64,000 bases of DNA, taken from positions 11,112,271 to 11,176,270 of the forward strand of contig JAJEKV010000013.1 of NCBI GenBank assembly GCA_021234155.1, given 5' to 3'. The DNA comes from Isoetes taiwanensis. Lineage: Eukaryota > Streptophyta > Lycopodiopsida > Isoetales > Isoetaceae. The notes under the pieces are model-generated. The model worked only from the letters and a program-made list of their open reading frames with translations. It ran no database searches and was not told the origin of the DNA. Shown here piece after piece: positions 23,421 to 34,529 of this stretch. The position numbers and the translations under genes are program-made. Within the stretch, counting starts at the first letter, position 1. Each line of letters begins with the position of its first letter.

Positions 23421-24646
23421 AATTATGTTTCCTTGCTGTTTTTTTCTTTCTTTCTTTCTTTCTTTTTTTTTGCTAAAAAAAGATACTACGTTAAAATTGG
23501 CAGCTATAACTTTGCTTATTTGTTGCTGTTTTTGCTGTCTTTGGATTAGCTTCTAGAATTCATGACTAAATACTTTATTTTATTTGCTGTTATCACTACT
23601 TTTACACTTCGTATTTGAGGACTTTAAATATTTTATTGAAGTCAAATGGCCATTTTCTAAATGCTTACAATGCAAATGTATTTTCTAACACTTTCTAAAA
23701 TTTTAGTCTTAAAGATCAGAATTGCAAGAAGTACGTAAAGAACTTTACATTATAGACATACTTAACGTACTGTACGTACTGTACAGAAATTAGAACAACC
23801 ATCCTGAAACGTACATAAAGTACGCAAAAACTTCGCAGTACGTAAAAGGTATAGTACCTTGGAAGACGTACTGTACCGGTACCGTACACTAAGTACGTGG
23901 CAACACTGACTCGGCCTGCTAGACAAGTATGGCGTATCTACTGATGACATCAAGAAATACGTCTTCTGGTCCAAAGATTTTCTGCAAAACAGAAAATCAA
24001 ATAACCAATAGCATACTACAAAACTATTAGATAAGGTGATGGCTGAGCTGAGAAGAAAGGTTGCCATCCTAAAAAATGCTGGTGGTGACTTACCTGCACT
24101 CCAATACCTGGTCTCTACTAGCCATAAAGGTCTCCTACCCGATACAACAGTAGGCCCTCGTAATATTTCTCTGTTTGTATTGGATAGCAGGACTGCAAAA
24201 GGAGAGAAGGGGATGACTCAAAAAGAGTACAACAGTTTTTTTACTAGCTGCATAGGCTTAACAACTGAGAAGCTCTTTACTATTGTCATCATATGCCCCC
24301 CAGGAAAGCCTCATATGCATGCTTTGGTGGCTTCATACGACTTGGAATGCCTAAAGGTCTCTTTGAGACAAAGGATACTGATTTGAGGATGCAGTTTAAA
24401 AGCGCCTGTATAATCTTCATAATGATATCCCTAGTGCCAGATGATGACTATGAGGTAGCTAAGAGCAAAGGAGCATCAGATAAAGCTGCATGGCAGTGTT
24501 TTCTTTTGGACGAACCCAGCTTGAAAAATGTGTTCTACAAAGCAGATGATGAGGATGAAGCGAATGAATACCAGGAATTTGATGTTCCCGACCTTTCCAA
24601 TTTCTCCATGTTTGTGTCAAGCAAGAATGCGATACGAATTAGCTGA

Positions 24647-25754
24647 ATTTTGATAAATACCCAACTACTTTGCCAAACCTGACAATTGGCCGTAGTCCAA
24701 AGCTCCATCAACGTGTCATTCCTAGGATTTGGTGGACGACAAAAAAATAAAATGGTAAATAACTATACATGAATTGATAAGAACTATAATTGACTTTTAG
24801 TTGATCATGTTATGATCAGTCTCATTTTATGATGTGGTGTGTGCTCATATCTCCATCAGATGCTACCAAAGTGGCATGACGTAAGGGCCTCCCCCTCCTT
24901 TGTCAGTATGTCTCGTGATTTGAATATTGAACTACAATTTAGAAGACAATTAATCATTCCTAAGTAAAGCCTTTATCTATTATATAAGAATCCCTTACTG
25001 TATCACGTATCTAACCATTAGAGTAATTGTATATTTCTTTTAATACATATACATAAATGATAAAAGAACCCCTTTTATAGGATGGCTCACATACCCAAAC
25101 GGAGCTAGTGGCAAGCTCTATGAGAAGTGGTGATAGCCTTCTCAACCTCTCATGATTTTTGTACTTCATCGACATTGACATTTTTGGGTCAAGAATTCTC
25201 GGCAACATTATCGTTACTTCCCCTCACTTTGGACACTGTTGTAAATGTTTAACCTGATGTTATAAAGGTTCTACATAGTTTGGTTTTTTTTTTTTTTTTT
25301 TTTGGGGGCATTTCTCCTCATGGTTTAGGCTTTTGCTCACGTTTTGGAGCACCTCCTTTTGGAGCATTGTTATCATGATTCAGTTTTGTTCACTCTTTCT
25401 CTTTGTTCTTGTTCTTGGAGTTTCTTTCCACCTTCTTTTGTTGATTCATAAGCATTTGTGGCAGCCTTGTGGCATCCGGCAATCAGGGACTGTTGCTGCA
25501 AGGTGTATGCCAAGAACCCAAAAAATCAACATGATGCTAAGTGTAATAAAAGATCTCATGCGATGCTAGGATATTGATGCGCATATACTGTTAACATGGA
25601 TTCATATTAAAAAATTTGTACTGACAATTACTTCAACTCAATGTTCAGCATTCTGTGCTTTATTAGAACACGGTGGTCACAACTAAGGCCTCATTGTAGT
25701 TGTGAACCCATGAGGCAAGTATAGAATTTTGAATATTCATTCGTATGTGCAATG
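24647..25754. other. Non-coding interval with a 20-base T run
   Basis: No credible gene is visible. A T20 run followed by GGGGG sits at 25284-25303. On the minus strand it would be a poly(A) tract, but no retroelement coding sequence is attached. The sequence right of it (25320-25560) gives a 78-codon frame rich in Leu/Phe that looks like chance. Confidence 0.4.
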
Positions 25755-26350
25755 TTCAAACATCTGATCGCAACAATGGAAGGAAGGAAGGAAGGAAGTT
25801 TATTTTAACGTCCACGGAGGCCAGAGGCCTATGAGACGGTACATGCAGAGAACAGGCAAAAAAGCCAAAAACCCCAACACCAAAAACAAAGAATGTAACT
25901 GTACAGTAGAACCCTACTACCGGGATGAAAAAACCCCCACTTGGGAGGAAAAACCCTAGCAGTAGGCTCTCAAATACCATGCCCCAGAAGAGCAAGTCTG
26001 ACGGCCGAAATCTGCAGGATGTAAGCTCCCAGCCGCGCTACCATAGGTGATGCAAGTAACTGATGTAGCGGTGTGTCAGAGCATCTAAGATCAGTGTGCA
26101 CTGCTCGGACATGGGCATATGCTGGGCACCGCTGGAGGGCATGGTGCTCATCCTCTATCACGTGCATCTCACAACACTGACATATCCTTTCCTCCCTGGG
26201 GATCCCGTGCCCGCCATTCACCCCCCAGCGACCTGTTTCAATTCTGAGGTAATGGGAACCCGTCCTTATGGCAGCAATAGCTCTCCGTTTCTTCACTGAG
26301 ATGTGTGCTTTCAAGTACCGATGGGGAAGAATGACCGCCATTTGCCTCAA
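25755..26350 (-). mobile_element. 5'-truncated LINE tail with (TTCC)n 3' end
   Basis: On the minus strand a 126-codon frame (26350-25970) reads RAIAAIRTGSHYLRIETGRW, then REERICQCCEMHVIEDEHHA and LQRCPAYAHVRAVH, ending at TGHGI. This Cys/His-bearing segment is typical of the C-terminal tail of non-LTR reverse transcriptases (C..C...IEDE.H.L..CP.Y...R). A ~200 bp 3' UTR follows and terminates in four tandem TTCC units at about 25780-25797 on the minus strand. The RT domain is absent, as expected from 5' truncation during target-primed integration. Confidence 0.8.
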
Positions 26351-28754
26351 AGGTTTGATGTAAAAAATAATAGCTTTGGATAAACTACTTGAGTATATAA
26401 TTCTAGATAAATATAAGCACCTTGAGCTTTTTGATGGTGGACAACCAATGTGAACTTCTTAAGGCCTAGGTTTAATCCACTAAACTCCATGAAAGATAGT
26501 GACAATGACATTAATCTTTGTTTTGATCTTTGTAGACATTACAATTCATATGGTGCAATCATTTCCTACAATTGTAGCAGATAATCATTTTAGAATAAGT
26601 AATGTGTCTCCATGTCTACAACTCAAAATGTTGATTTTTTTTCCTACAGGTTTTCTACATCATAGTTGTTTATCTCTTCTTAAACTTAAGGAAGCAGTTG
26701 GTTGGCTCCATTACTATTTGAAATCATGGTCAAAACTAGAAATAAGTAGTTTAAGTACCCATTGAAAACTCCGAATGCATCTTTATGTGTTGAATTGCAG
26801 CACATTCTGGTAAGAATCTGTTGTAGCTACAATATGCACAGTTTTAGTTGGCGTATTGTTATTGTCAATAATATCCTTATGGTATTTCAGATCAAGGTTT
26901 ATAAAATCGTGCTAAGTTTAGTGTCATACTCACTTTCCGTATGTCTTCTTTCATTGCTGCAGTACCCCTTCATGAAGGAACTTGGGCTGAGCTTGAGCAA
27001 GCAAAGTGAGAGCATTTGAGCAAGCATTGACGATCAAAGTGAAAGCAGCAAAGATTGATTTCATACGCATGCAAGTTGCTGCTTCCTCTAAAATTGTAAA
27101 GTAGCTTGCAAAATTATGCTCAAACCATCTATCCAATATGGTGCAAATTCGCAATATGGTGCACATTGGAGGTACCAAATTTTCACCTTCACGTATCAGT
27201 CATTATGATGAACCTTAACATGTAAATATTGTGTCAACTATTAGGAACTCTACTGCAGCCACTCGATTTACATGCATAGTACATCTATACTTCAATCAAT
27301 TGTTGGCAACATCTGGAGGAGGCAAGTCATGTGGATGCGCATGATGTAGGCTAGTTAAGATTGACATGACGCAATAATATTGCGGAAGTATTTTGTCAAA
27401 CTTGAAGCTTCAACATTTGAATTATAGTTGAAAGAAGAAGTTGGTTCAATTGTTTTAGTTTTTTGGACTCCCATTGCTGTGTGTTTTAATCATTCTAATA
27501 GTCAGTCAAAGAATGGGTATCTCAGTTTTAGAGGTTGATTCTAGAAGCTTTTCAATTCCTCGGCATTTCCAAGGCATATTCATAGTTCATTTCATGGTTC
27601 ATGGTGGTTCATAATTCAGCCAGGCCAAAATTATTTCGTGGCAAGGGTATTGGACAGAACAATACTTAGGTTACAAACTCGAATTTTCAATGAGTGTCAG
27701 ATTGTCAATGGCTTAATATATATAATAAATATGCCAGATTGTTCCACCGTTTTTCGATGAAGAGCTCTATAAAGTTATAAAAAAAAAAGTTGTGGCACAA
27801 TGTTTAAGAAAGGCATACTCATGACACCTATTTTCTTTGACCCTATTGCTTGGTCTCAAATCTATGGTGTTGAAATATAAAACATTTGGGATAACAAAGA
27901 CTTGCATTCCCTATAATTTAAGACTTGCATTCCCTATAATTTGTCTTCATCGGATTCGTCCACCAAGAAAATTTGAAAGCTTATGTCACAAAAGGTTTTT
28001 ATAGTGCATTCAAGTCCAACACTAGGTTGCGAGTATACTTGATCCAACATAACATAATCAAGTTTAAGTTCAATTATTACATACATAAGATGTATATATT
28101 GATCTCTATTTAATGAATCTTTGGGAGTTCCTCTATATTATATTAAATTACCTTTGTGCCTCCAAGCCACATTGTTTATTATAGCCAACAATGACACGAC
28201 CATCTCTTCAAATTGTTACTAAGCCTGTATTAGCCACAATAGGCCTAATATATAGAAATACATGTGGTGGCAGCCTTAAACTTTGGGATATAATGGAATA
28301 CATTTATTAATAAATGCTATATTCAACTCATGATGTTGTGCATTAGTGAACTTGAGTCTACTTCGGGATAACTACTGTTACAAGATCTATGGATCTATTT
28401 TGGATCATGCAATAGGCACGACTATTTGTTGTATCAATAGTCTTAACTACTTCACCACCCCTTATACTTAAAATTCCTCTACCACCAGAATACATTTCTT
28501 CTAAAAGCATAGGACATTATATTTGCATTGAAAACATTGTTGGCAAGGCATGAATATACTCATGCTGCTTTATACGCCATCTGGTGTAGAGGTCGTGCCA
28601 AACGAATGTCAATTTACATTTTAAAGTTCACTACACATACTAGATATTAGATAATATCATTTCAAAACTTCCATATTCAACCACATTATGTACCTTTCAA
28701 TATCTAATTTTTCTCTATTCCATCCAACCAAATGCTTTGCACGAACTCATATTT
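26351..28754. other. Unassigned region, probably Helitron interior in its distal part
   Basis: Small open frames (60-90 codons) only, none with recognisable motifs. Because a Helitron-like 3' terminus lies at 28789, an unknown amount of this DNA is likely to be element interior. I could not place a 5' TC end with confidence. Confidence 0.35.
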
Positions 28755-28789
28755 GTACTTATGCGACAACGCCGGGCACCTGTTACTAG
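28755..28789 (+). mobile_element. Helitron-like 3' terminus (decayed hairpin plus CTAG)
   Basis: The plus strand reads TATGCGACAACGCCGGGCAC then CTGTTACTAG followed by T. This closely matches the minus-strand end at 61975-61940 (TACGCCCGGCAACGCCGGGC then ACCATAACTAG|T). Helitrons end in a short GC hairpin a few bases before CTRR and insert between A and T. Here the left arm of the hairpin has mutated (GCGAC for GCCCGGC). The match between two distant loci with unrelated flanks supports a mobile terminus. Confidence 0.65.
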
Positions 28790-29525
28790 TTAATATTTAT
28801 TTTCGAGTTACCTAGACTGCGGGGCACTAGTTGCTCTTTTTGGCTTCTAAATATATGTTAGGGGATCAGTCAAGACTGGGTCATCATAATAGGCATGTAA
28901 AGAATAGAATATAATAGAAAAGAGTGTAATAGTCACTTTATTTTAGAACAATAGAGGTAGTTTATTGCTCGATTGCTTGCAATATAGGTGATTATTAGAG
29001 TGCCCTTGTAGAATGATAATACCAGGTGATGAGGCAATCAAATTTGAAGTTTCCATAATAGCACCAGCAATACTAAGATGTCTTGGAGCACTCCACAAGG
29101 TAATAGCTCGAACGTTTCTTTAAAGTATGCTAATCAAAGTGGACATATAGGTATAACATGATCATATCTGATTGGTAATATACCAGGTGTGGCCTTTGCA
29201 TGACTTAGGGCAGATCTGCATCAGGTTGTAACCTGGTGTTCGCTTATGTGCCATGCACGCAAATTTAGTGCAGAGAAGAAGCCAACATTCCCATTGAAAA
29301 CCTTTCTTTTAACCTGTAGGCTTGGGGAGAGGGGGAAGAGAGTCCGCGATGGTTGGATCTTTTAAGTGGATCAAGGCAGTGAGAACTAGAAAAGCTGGTT
29401 AGACATGCAATGGAAGATTTTATGGTTGGCATTGGCATATGAGCCCAAATGCGTGTGTATAGCAATGGGAATGGGATGGAATGGTGCGAATGTGGCATGA
29501 CGTAAAAATACTATATATATGTACT
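28790..29525. other. Intergenic, no recognised gene
   Basis: One 77-codon minus-strand frame (29265-29498) is present without recognisable motifs. No repeat with clear ends was found. The sequence leads directly into the Mutator-type MITE. Confidence 0.4.
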
Positions 29526-29534
29526 ATCTATCTA

Positions 29535-29960
29535 GGGTGAAAATAAAGTTACCCCAGTTTTGGTGATTCCGCGGCAGAGATATCCCTTTCGGCGAAATCA
29601 CCACTAAAAAAATTCCGTCCCGCGGAATCACTCGCCCAAACTGCGTAGTAACATGGTGACTGCGCATTTTGAGGGCAATTTTTGCCCTTTTAAAACCGGG
29701 TTGAATCCGAGGTGCTCGATTTGATTTTTTGTTTGCATGGAAGACCTCTAATTCGTCTCATTCCGACCCACATAAGAGTGATCCGAATCGATTTTGAGCC
29801 CGATCGGCCGAGATATTCAAGCTCAAAGATATGAGAAAAAAATGGTTAAGGGGCAGACACAGTCAGCATGACTACGCACTTACTGTGCGATTTTGGTGAT
29901 TCCGCCGGAAGGGATATTTTGCCGCGGAATCACCAAAACTGGGGTAACTTATCTTCATCC
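29535..29960. mobile_element. 426 bp Mutator-type MITE
   Basis: The ends are inverted repeats of about 66 bp, starting GGGTGAAAATAAAGTTACCC on the left and, reverse-complemented, GGATGAAGATAAGTTACCCC on the right. Both continue through AGTTTTGGTGATTCCGCGGC and ATATCCCTT. Flanks are a perfect 9 bp direct repeat ATCTATCTA (29526-29534, 29961-29969), the size expected for Mutator-like elements. Caution: the duplicated 9-mer is itself a simple (ATCT)n sequence. There is no coding capacity. Extra TGATTCCGCGG-type copies occur inside. Confidence 0.85.
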
Positions 29961-30537
29961 ATCTATCTATGTAGTGAATGTGCCATATCGCAAAGTGATC
30001 CTAAATGAAGATGAAGGCCCTTTTTCCACGGTAGTCTTATCTCTAAAAGTCACATATTTTATCCAATGATGTTTGGCCACCTATTGTCTTAAAAGTAAAT
30101 TATTTTTCTACTACAAAAATAAGACATGTCCTATTTAGGTTTGGAATAGGTTTGGATACCAAATGGAGTCTTATTTTATTCCGGGGGATTTCCCCCACCA
30201 TAAAATAAGACACCTGTCTTATTTAAATATATAATTAAAAATAAGACGTGTCTTATTTTTTCATGCTTTTCCATTAGTATTTTAGGCCCTTTTTCCACAG
30301 CAGTCTTATTATAAGGCTGTCACATTATTATAAGACACCTTTTTGGGCTCCATGTCATACATAAGACGTGTCTTAAAAAAATCATTTTTCCACTGCTTTA
30401 ATATAAGACACGTCTTATTAATATAAGACGTGTCTTATATTCACAGTTTTCCATTATATAAAATAAGACATGTTTTATTATTATTAAATATATGTCCAAA
30501 AGCCACAAAAATATAAACTCCTTTATAAACAACATTT

Positions 30538-32446
30538 TTAGCTTTCATCTATATCCATAGAACTACGAACACTATATAGAGCCCTTGCTAATGCATCTCT
30601 TCTTGCAGTGTCTTCAAGAACTAGTTCGTCATCAACATTATCCTCGTTCACATTTCTCTCTCCATTCTCCTCAAGCTCCTCAGAGTTCCATTTAGGTGTA
30701 TGCTTGCTGCACCCAATTCACATAGAGCCTCCCGTGACTTGCCTCGTTTACTTCTAGCTCTGCGGCTGCTTCATTGACCCAATCCTCATCAAATGCTTCA
30801 TTATATAATTTAATTTTATAATTTAATTGTATTATCAAGCCATTTAGGCCCTCGTGCCTCTCGCAAATAAATATGTGCAAAGTAAGCATCTTAGATCAAC
30901 ACATGCATCAAAGTCTGACATAATATCAAATAACATAATTATATCTATTCTTTCCTTCCAAATGTCTTTTAGGTAGGAACTCAACTTGTGAGCTGGCATA
31001 TTCAAAAGTTCCTTCAGTGTCGAAGCATAAACCTCATGCTTTGCTCTTAAATGTTCATATGACGCACATTCTAAGAAAGCATATTTTTCTGTTTCTATCT
31101 CCAATTCCAAACATCCGGGGCAATATCATTATAACGTGGAGTATTATGCCATCTACCAGTCTCTATGTGAAGGGTATGTGACGATAGCCTCAATTGAGAG
31201 ATAGTCTGTCGGTTCTTCCTGCTAATACCTGTAAGAAGGTAGCTTTGTTCCTTATAATCTTGCATGTCATTGATCTCTTCAAGGTAGAATTTTTTCTTAG
31301 TGTCTCCATCAGTGTTAATTTGCCACATTTTCTTCAAAACCATTTTCTCCACTTGCTCGTATACTTCATGCAATTTCATAGAATCCGGCCAAACACCATG
31401 TCCCAACCATCTACTTGCCCATTTCAGGATATCAAAGTACCATCCCTTTTCTCTTGATTGTTCCAATGCAAGGCGTGGAAAACGATCTGAGTCCATTGCT
31501 AAGACTCTATTAACATACGCTATTGTCCGGCATAAGGCATCCACTTCAAGAGGCAAAAAACCTGCTTCTGCCAAGACCATACAGTAAGGGGTTTGAATTT
31601 TAGCTCCAAATTCTTCCAATAAAAATCTTTTTTGCACTTTTTCAACTGCATCCCATCCTTTAATAGACAGAGCTGGCCCCCAAATAGGACATCCATATAG
31701 CACAACCGGTTTCACCTGCACTCCATAAAGAAGCTTTCTCAATCGCCAATGCTCAAAATTATTAGATGTACATAGGTGGAACATGTTATATAAAGCTCTT
31801 AAACCTCCAGATGCACGTTTCTTGGCTGCTAGAGTCCACTTATAGTTGCTGGTCACTTCTATTCCTAAATACTTATATTCAGATACTTTCTGCAATGGAA
31901 CTCCTCCAATGAAAAATTCTGTTTCATCATGTCCTCCGAGGACCAAGACTTTAGATTTAAGCACATTAATCTGAAATTTTCTGTGTGCGCAAAAAGCATC
32001 TAATGCATCTAAATGTTTCTAAACCCCATTTTCTGTATACGGAATCGAGCTTTTAGTATCCCGAAGGCCCGCTCCACAGACATTCTAGTGCTCGATTGGA
32101 TGAAATTCCAATGTTTTTCATGATCCTTAAATCCAGTCCCTTTGTTAATAAATGGGGTCAACAACCAAAGCCTTGGAATGTATCCAGCATCACCAAGCAA
32201 GCAATAGTTTTTCATTTCACCATATTCAAATTTAGCATAAGCTGCTGTTCTTTGCATTAGAGCCCAATCATGCATGCTTCCCCCCCACCCAATATCATAG
32301 TCCCATATCAAACATCTGGAATCTACAGTTGCCTGTAGAAGTATGGAATGGAACCCTTTTCTATTGTAATAATCTGCTCCATGATCAACTGGAGCTCTGA
32401 TAGGAATGTGACTACCATCCACATTGAATAAAGTCTGACATCCTTA
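30538..32446 (-). pseudogene. Harbinger transposase (DDE_Tnp_4), interrupted by a LINE
   Basis: The catalytic part is 32446-32009. It starts after a TTTTTTTAAG acceptor-like site and reads TLFNVDGSHIPIRAP, then DYDIGWGGSMHDWALMQRT, CLLGDAGYIPRLWLLTPF and STRMSVERAFGILKARFRI. Asp in VDGSHIP, Asp in GDAGY and Glu in VERAF are the DDE triad of the superfamily nuclease. The C-terminal part resumes at about 30830-30538 (FDEDWVNEAAAELEVNEA ... DTARRDALARALYSVRSSMD, stop TAA). Between them lies the LINE (30844-31985). The N-terminal helix-turn-helix region is not visible upstream, so the gene is both split and 5'-deleted. Confidence 0.85.
30844..31985 (-). mobile_element. LINE fragment (RT C-terminal region) inside the Harbinger transposase
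   Basis: A 289-codon minus-strand frame (31964-31095) begins MLKSKVLVLGG and continues VSEYKYLGIEVTSNYKWTLA, the YLG..(I/V) motif after the thumb of non-LTR RTs. It reaches RLSSHTLHIETGRWHNTPRY. After a frame shift, LELEIETEKYAFLECASYEH then LRAKHEVYAS continues to a stop at 30844. The tail is homologous to the LINE at 25755-26350 (same SH.L.IETGRW ... E.E...L.C..Y..LRA framework), so both are one clade. It lacks RT catalytic motifs because of 5' truncation. Confidence 0.85.
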
Positions 32447-32635
32447 AAAAAAAAAAGCCTTAAAAATGAAATAAGTGACATGTAAGTACATGGAAATGAA
32501 ATAAAACTTGGTAATTCCACAATTAATTGGTTGGACCATCAACAATTGCAAGACTAGTTTGACAATTGAAAAACAACATTGGAAACAAGACAAGTGGAAA
32601 ATAAGTAAAATACTAGTATTGTTAACCCGAATTGG

Positions 32636-33353
32636 CTACTGTAGTAGCTTGTCAAAATGGCCTTGCAAACTCTGAGATATTCCCTTCAACATATTTAATT
32701 TTTCCTTCTCAAGAGCAAGGTTGTCATCCTGGGCCTTTTCACTTATTTCAGTCATTCTTTTGATTGCTGCTGCAACCTCAGATGCTGCGCCTTTTGATTT
32801 TCTTTTTTTTCTTTTGATTTACATTTTTATTCTCATCAGGTGTCATCCTCTTACTCCCATCTTCATCAATAGATGTCTTACTACTCTCTACACCCTCTAT
32901 CTCGACAATGTTTTCCTCTTCCGTATTTTCTGCCATGGGTGTATTAGCACCTATGGCGCTGTCATGGGAATAACAAACAATGTGAGCACGTTTACTCATA
33001 TACTGATCTATTAGATCAAACCATTTACACTTCTCAGATCTTTCTGCACCTGAGAGATTATTTTGGGCTTTGTCATTTTTATAATCTCCATAAACTGCTT
33101 GCCACTTCTTCCTGCACCCATCAGAATCTTTATCCAAGTCAGGACAACGTGCCACTAACTGCAAGTACAGTTTCTGCCATATATCAAAATCCTGCTTTCT
33201 AGCTTTAGTAATAAATTCTTCGTGCATTTCTCCGCGTAAATAAATCAGAGCAACTACCCAATTATCTTTCCAGTTTGTGCCTCTATCTTTCTGCACATCT
33301 CCAGCAGGGGCTTTTGCAGGTTCCTTTGTTTTTTTCCACGAGGTTTTCTTTTT
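32636..33353 (-). pseudogene. Harbinger accessory Myb/SANT-like protein, one frameshift
   Basis: On the minus strand the frame runs from about 33353 (KKKTSWKKTKEPAKAPAGD) through TNWKDNWVVALIYLRGEMHE, DIWQKLYLQLVARCPDLDKD and GCRKKWQAVYGDYKNDKAQN. This is a trihelix/Myb-like DNA-binding region with W..., L.ar..., CR.KW...Y...K spacing. An acidic stretch follows, then a lysine run. A one-base slip in the A-rich tract near 32800 shifts the frame into GAASEVAAAIKRMTEISEKA then LALEKEKLNMLKGISQSLQG, a coiled-coil-like end with stop at 32636. Such proteins help Harbinger transposase bind DNA and enter the nucleus. The 5' exon may be at 36250-36513. Confidence 0.75.
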
Positions 33354-33599
33354 TGACTTGAGTCTAGAACAGTTTCAACAGGGTTTTGAATATGTAGCAT
33401 AATAACAGGGGGTTACTTTTATAGTTTTATACGCTTTTTTACATGGTTTTTCTATGATTTCAGTGTTGTATTCGTGTTGACATACTAAATAGTATTTCTA
33501 GAGTGCGCACTTTTTGGGCCGTTGATTTCGATTGGCTTAAACAATCCGACGGTTGTTGCTGCGAACACTGCATACATATGCATCAAACCCCATAACTTT

Positions 33600-34529
33600 T
33601 GCCCTCTGGATTCTTCTTTGCTTCTTTGGCGGGGCCAGATTCTTTGTCAAAGTGGATTCTTAAAGTATTGTATGATGTCATAGCTTACATTTGTGGTAGA
33701 TAATAGTCTTTTATTCTTGTTTGGGTTAGCATAATGATTTTCTATTGTTCCTTTACTTTTGTAAGCAAAAGGTAAGCATCGATCTTTACAATCTGTCGGA
33801 CCCTAGGCGGCGATTTTTTATTCTTGTTTTGGGTTTTGCTAGGGATTGTATACAAAAGGTTGAGTAGAAGCGAAAAGTTTGACTAAGATGTGCGAGTGAA
33901 AATTAAGTATGAAGCATCTGGCGGGGGTTTCGCGGGAGCTTCTTTGCCGACGGGCATAAGCGGATCTCGGGGAACAAATGCCAATGATCTTGAAAACAAA
34001 TCTCGAAACAAATGGCGAGATCCTCGGAAATGCATCCGCATCGCGGCTCCACGATTACGCATTTTCCTTTTTGGTTGCCCTAGAATCAACCTAAAATGGC
34101 AAACATCGAGAACCTTTGTGGATGAAAGCGGGCTGTTTGTTAGCGAGTCTAGGAAGAGCATGTCACACTACTAGCCGCATTATCAAAACATTTGTTCCTT
34201 GCCCTATTTCCGGCCACTTATACGCTTTTGGAATAGATGTATTTCAAAATGATTATTTTGCCTCAACCAAACTCAGAGCTCGATTACAAGCGTAAGTCAT
34301 TTTTTTGCTTTATTTCAGATTTGCTCAATGCCACGCAATAGAATAGGTTCGAATAGGTTTTTTTTGCGGGCGACAATCGAATAGGTTCGTTTCCCTTTGA
34401 AATGATGTCTTAGAAGCCACATATATTTCCGGGTGATGCCGGCATTCGACAACTGCTTAGACCATTCAAAACCAGCTACCGGAGAACTTTTCGGCATAAA
34501 AAGCTGAGCGGGGACCCGGTGAAAATAGG
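33600..34529. other. Element interior between accessory ORF and tandem repeats
   Basis: No gene is recognised. Overlapping frames on both strands at 33883-34174 (about 93 codons each) are mutual shadows. AATAGGTTCG is repeated three times around 34340-34390. Confidence 0.35.

Larger units (their letters stand above)
18362..23908 (+). mobile_element. hAT2: 5.5 kb hAT transposon inserted in the DGQHS gene
   Basis: The element starts CAGTGTTG at 18362 and ends CAACACTG at 23908. It is flanked by a perfect 8 bp target duplication ACTCGGCC (18354-18361 and 23909-23916). Beyond the 8 bp terminal repeat the ends share ACGTAC-type sequence. The right end (about 23735-23900) is dense in GTACG/ACGTAC motifs and the left end has a smaller set, typical of hAT subterminal repeats. 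Inside are a plus-strand transposase pseudogene (20735-23420) and host-like exon fragments (18603-20213). Excising it with one duplication joins SELG to LLDKYGVSTDDIKKY in one open frame, so it hit an exon. Confidence 0.95.
16174..24646 (+). pseudogene. ParB/sulfiredoxin-like DGQHS-motif gene, frame-broken and split by hAT2
   Basis: Left part 16174-18361, right part 23909-24646. Codon-like segments follow one another in order. First, PEWLTTEIAKHGYCTILWEE (16204 on). Then KVELVLHSRKKETDLMKKQG to PAATVDGMLAEIESEKK (16505-16951). Then 161 codons at 16948-17433, beginning near HPIHVDCLVRSR and including ILRAMVRNPGQVPMPAGVLP and, at about 17233, ISDGQHSIDAQRSL. Next, after a probable intron, 17823-18202 (YVEQLRHARQQWIEYGR, lysine-rich). 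Finally 24039-24646 after the transposon (MAELRRKVAILKNAGGDLPA, LFVLDSRTAKGEKG, acidic tail). The pattern of a basic-strand start, a helix with P..V, then an (I/V)-(S/D)DGQHS-..AQR motif resembles the ParB N-terminal/sulfiredoxin fold and DGQHR-domain proteins. At least four frame breaks make it a pseudogene. I do not recognise the full-length family; the fold is inferred from motif pattern only. Confidence 0.5.

Noticed and set aside
25284-25303. T20 run as a retroelement poly(A) end
   Set aside because: No LINE or processed-gene sequence is recognisable on the minus-strand upstream side.
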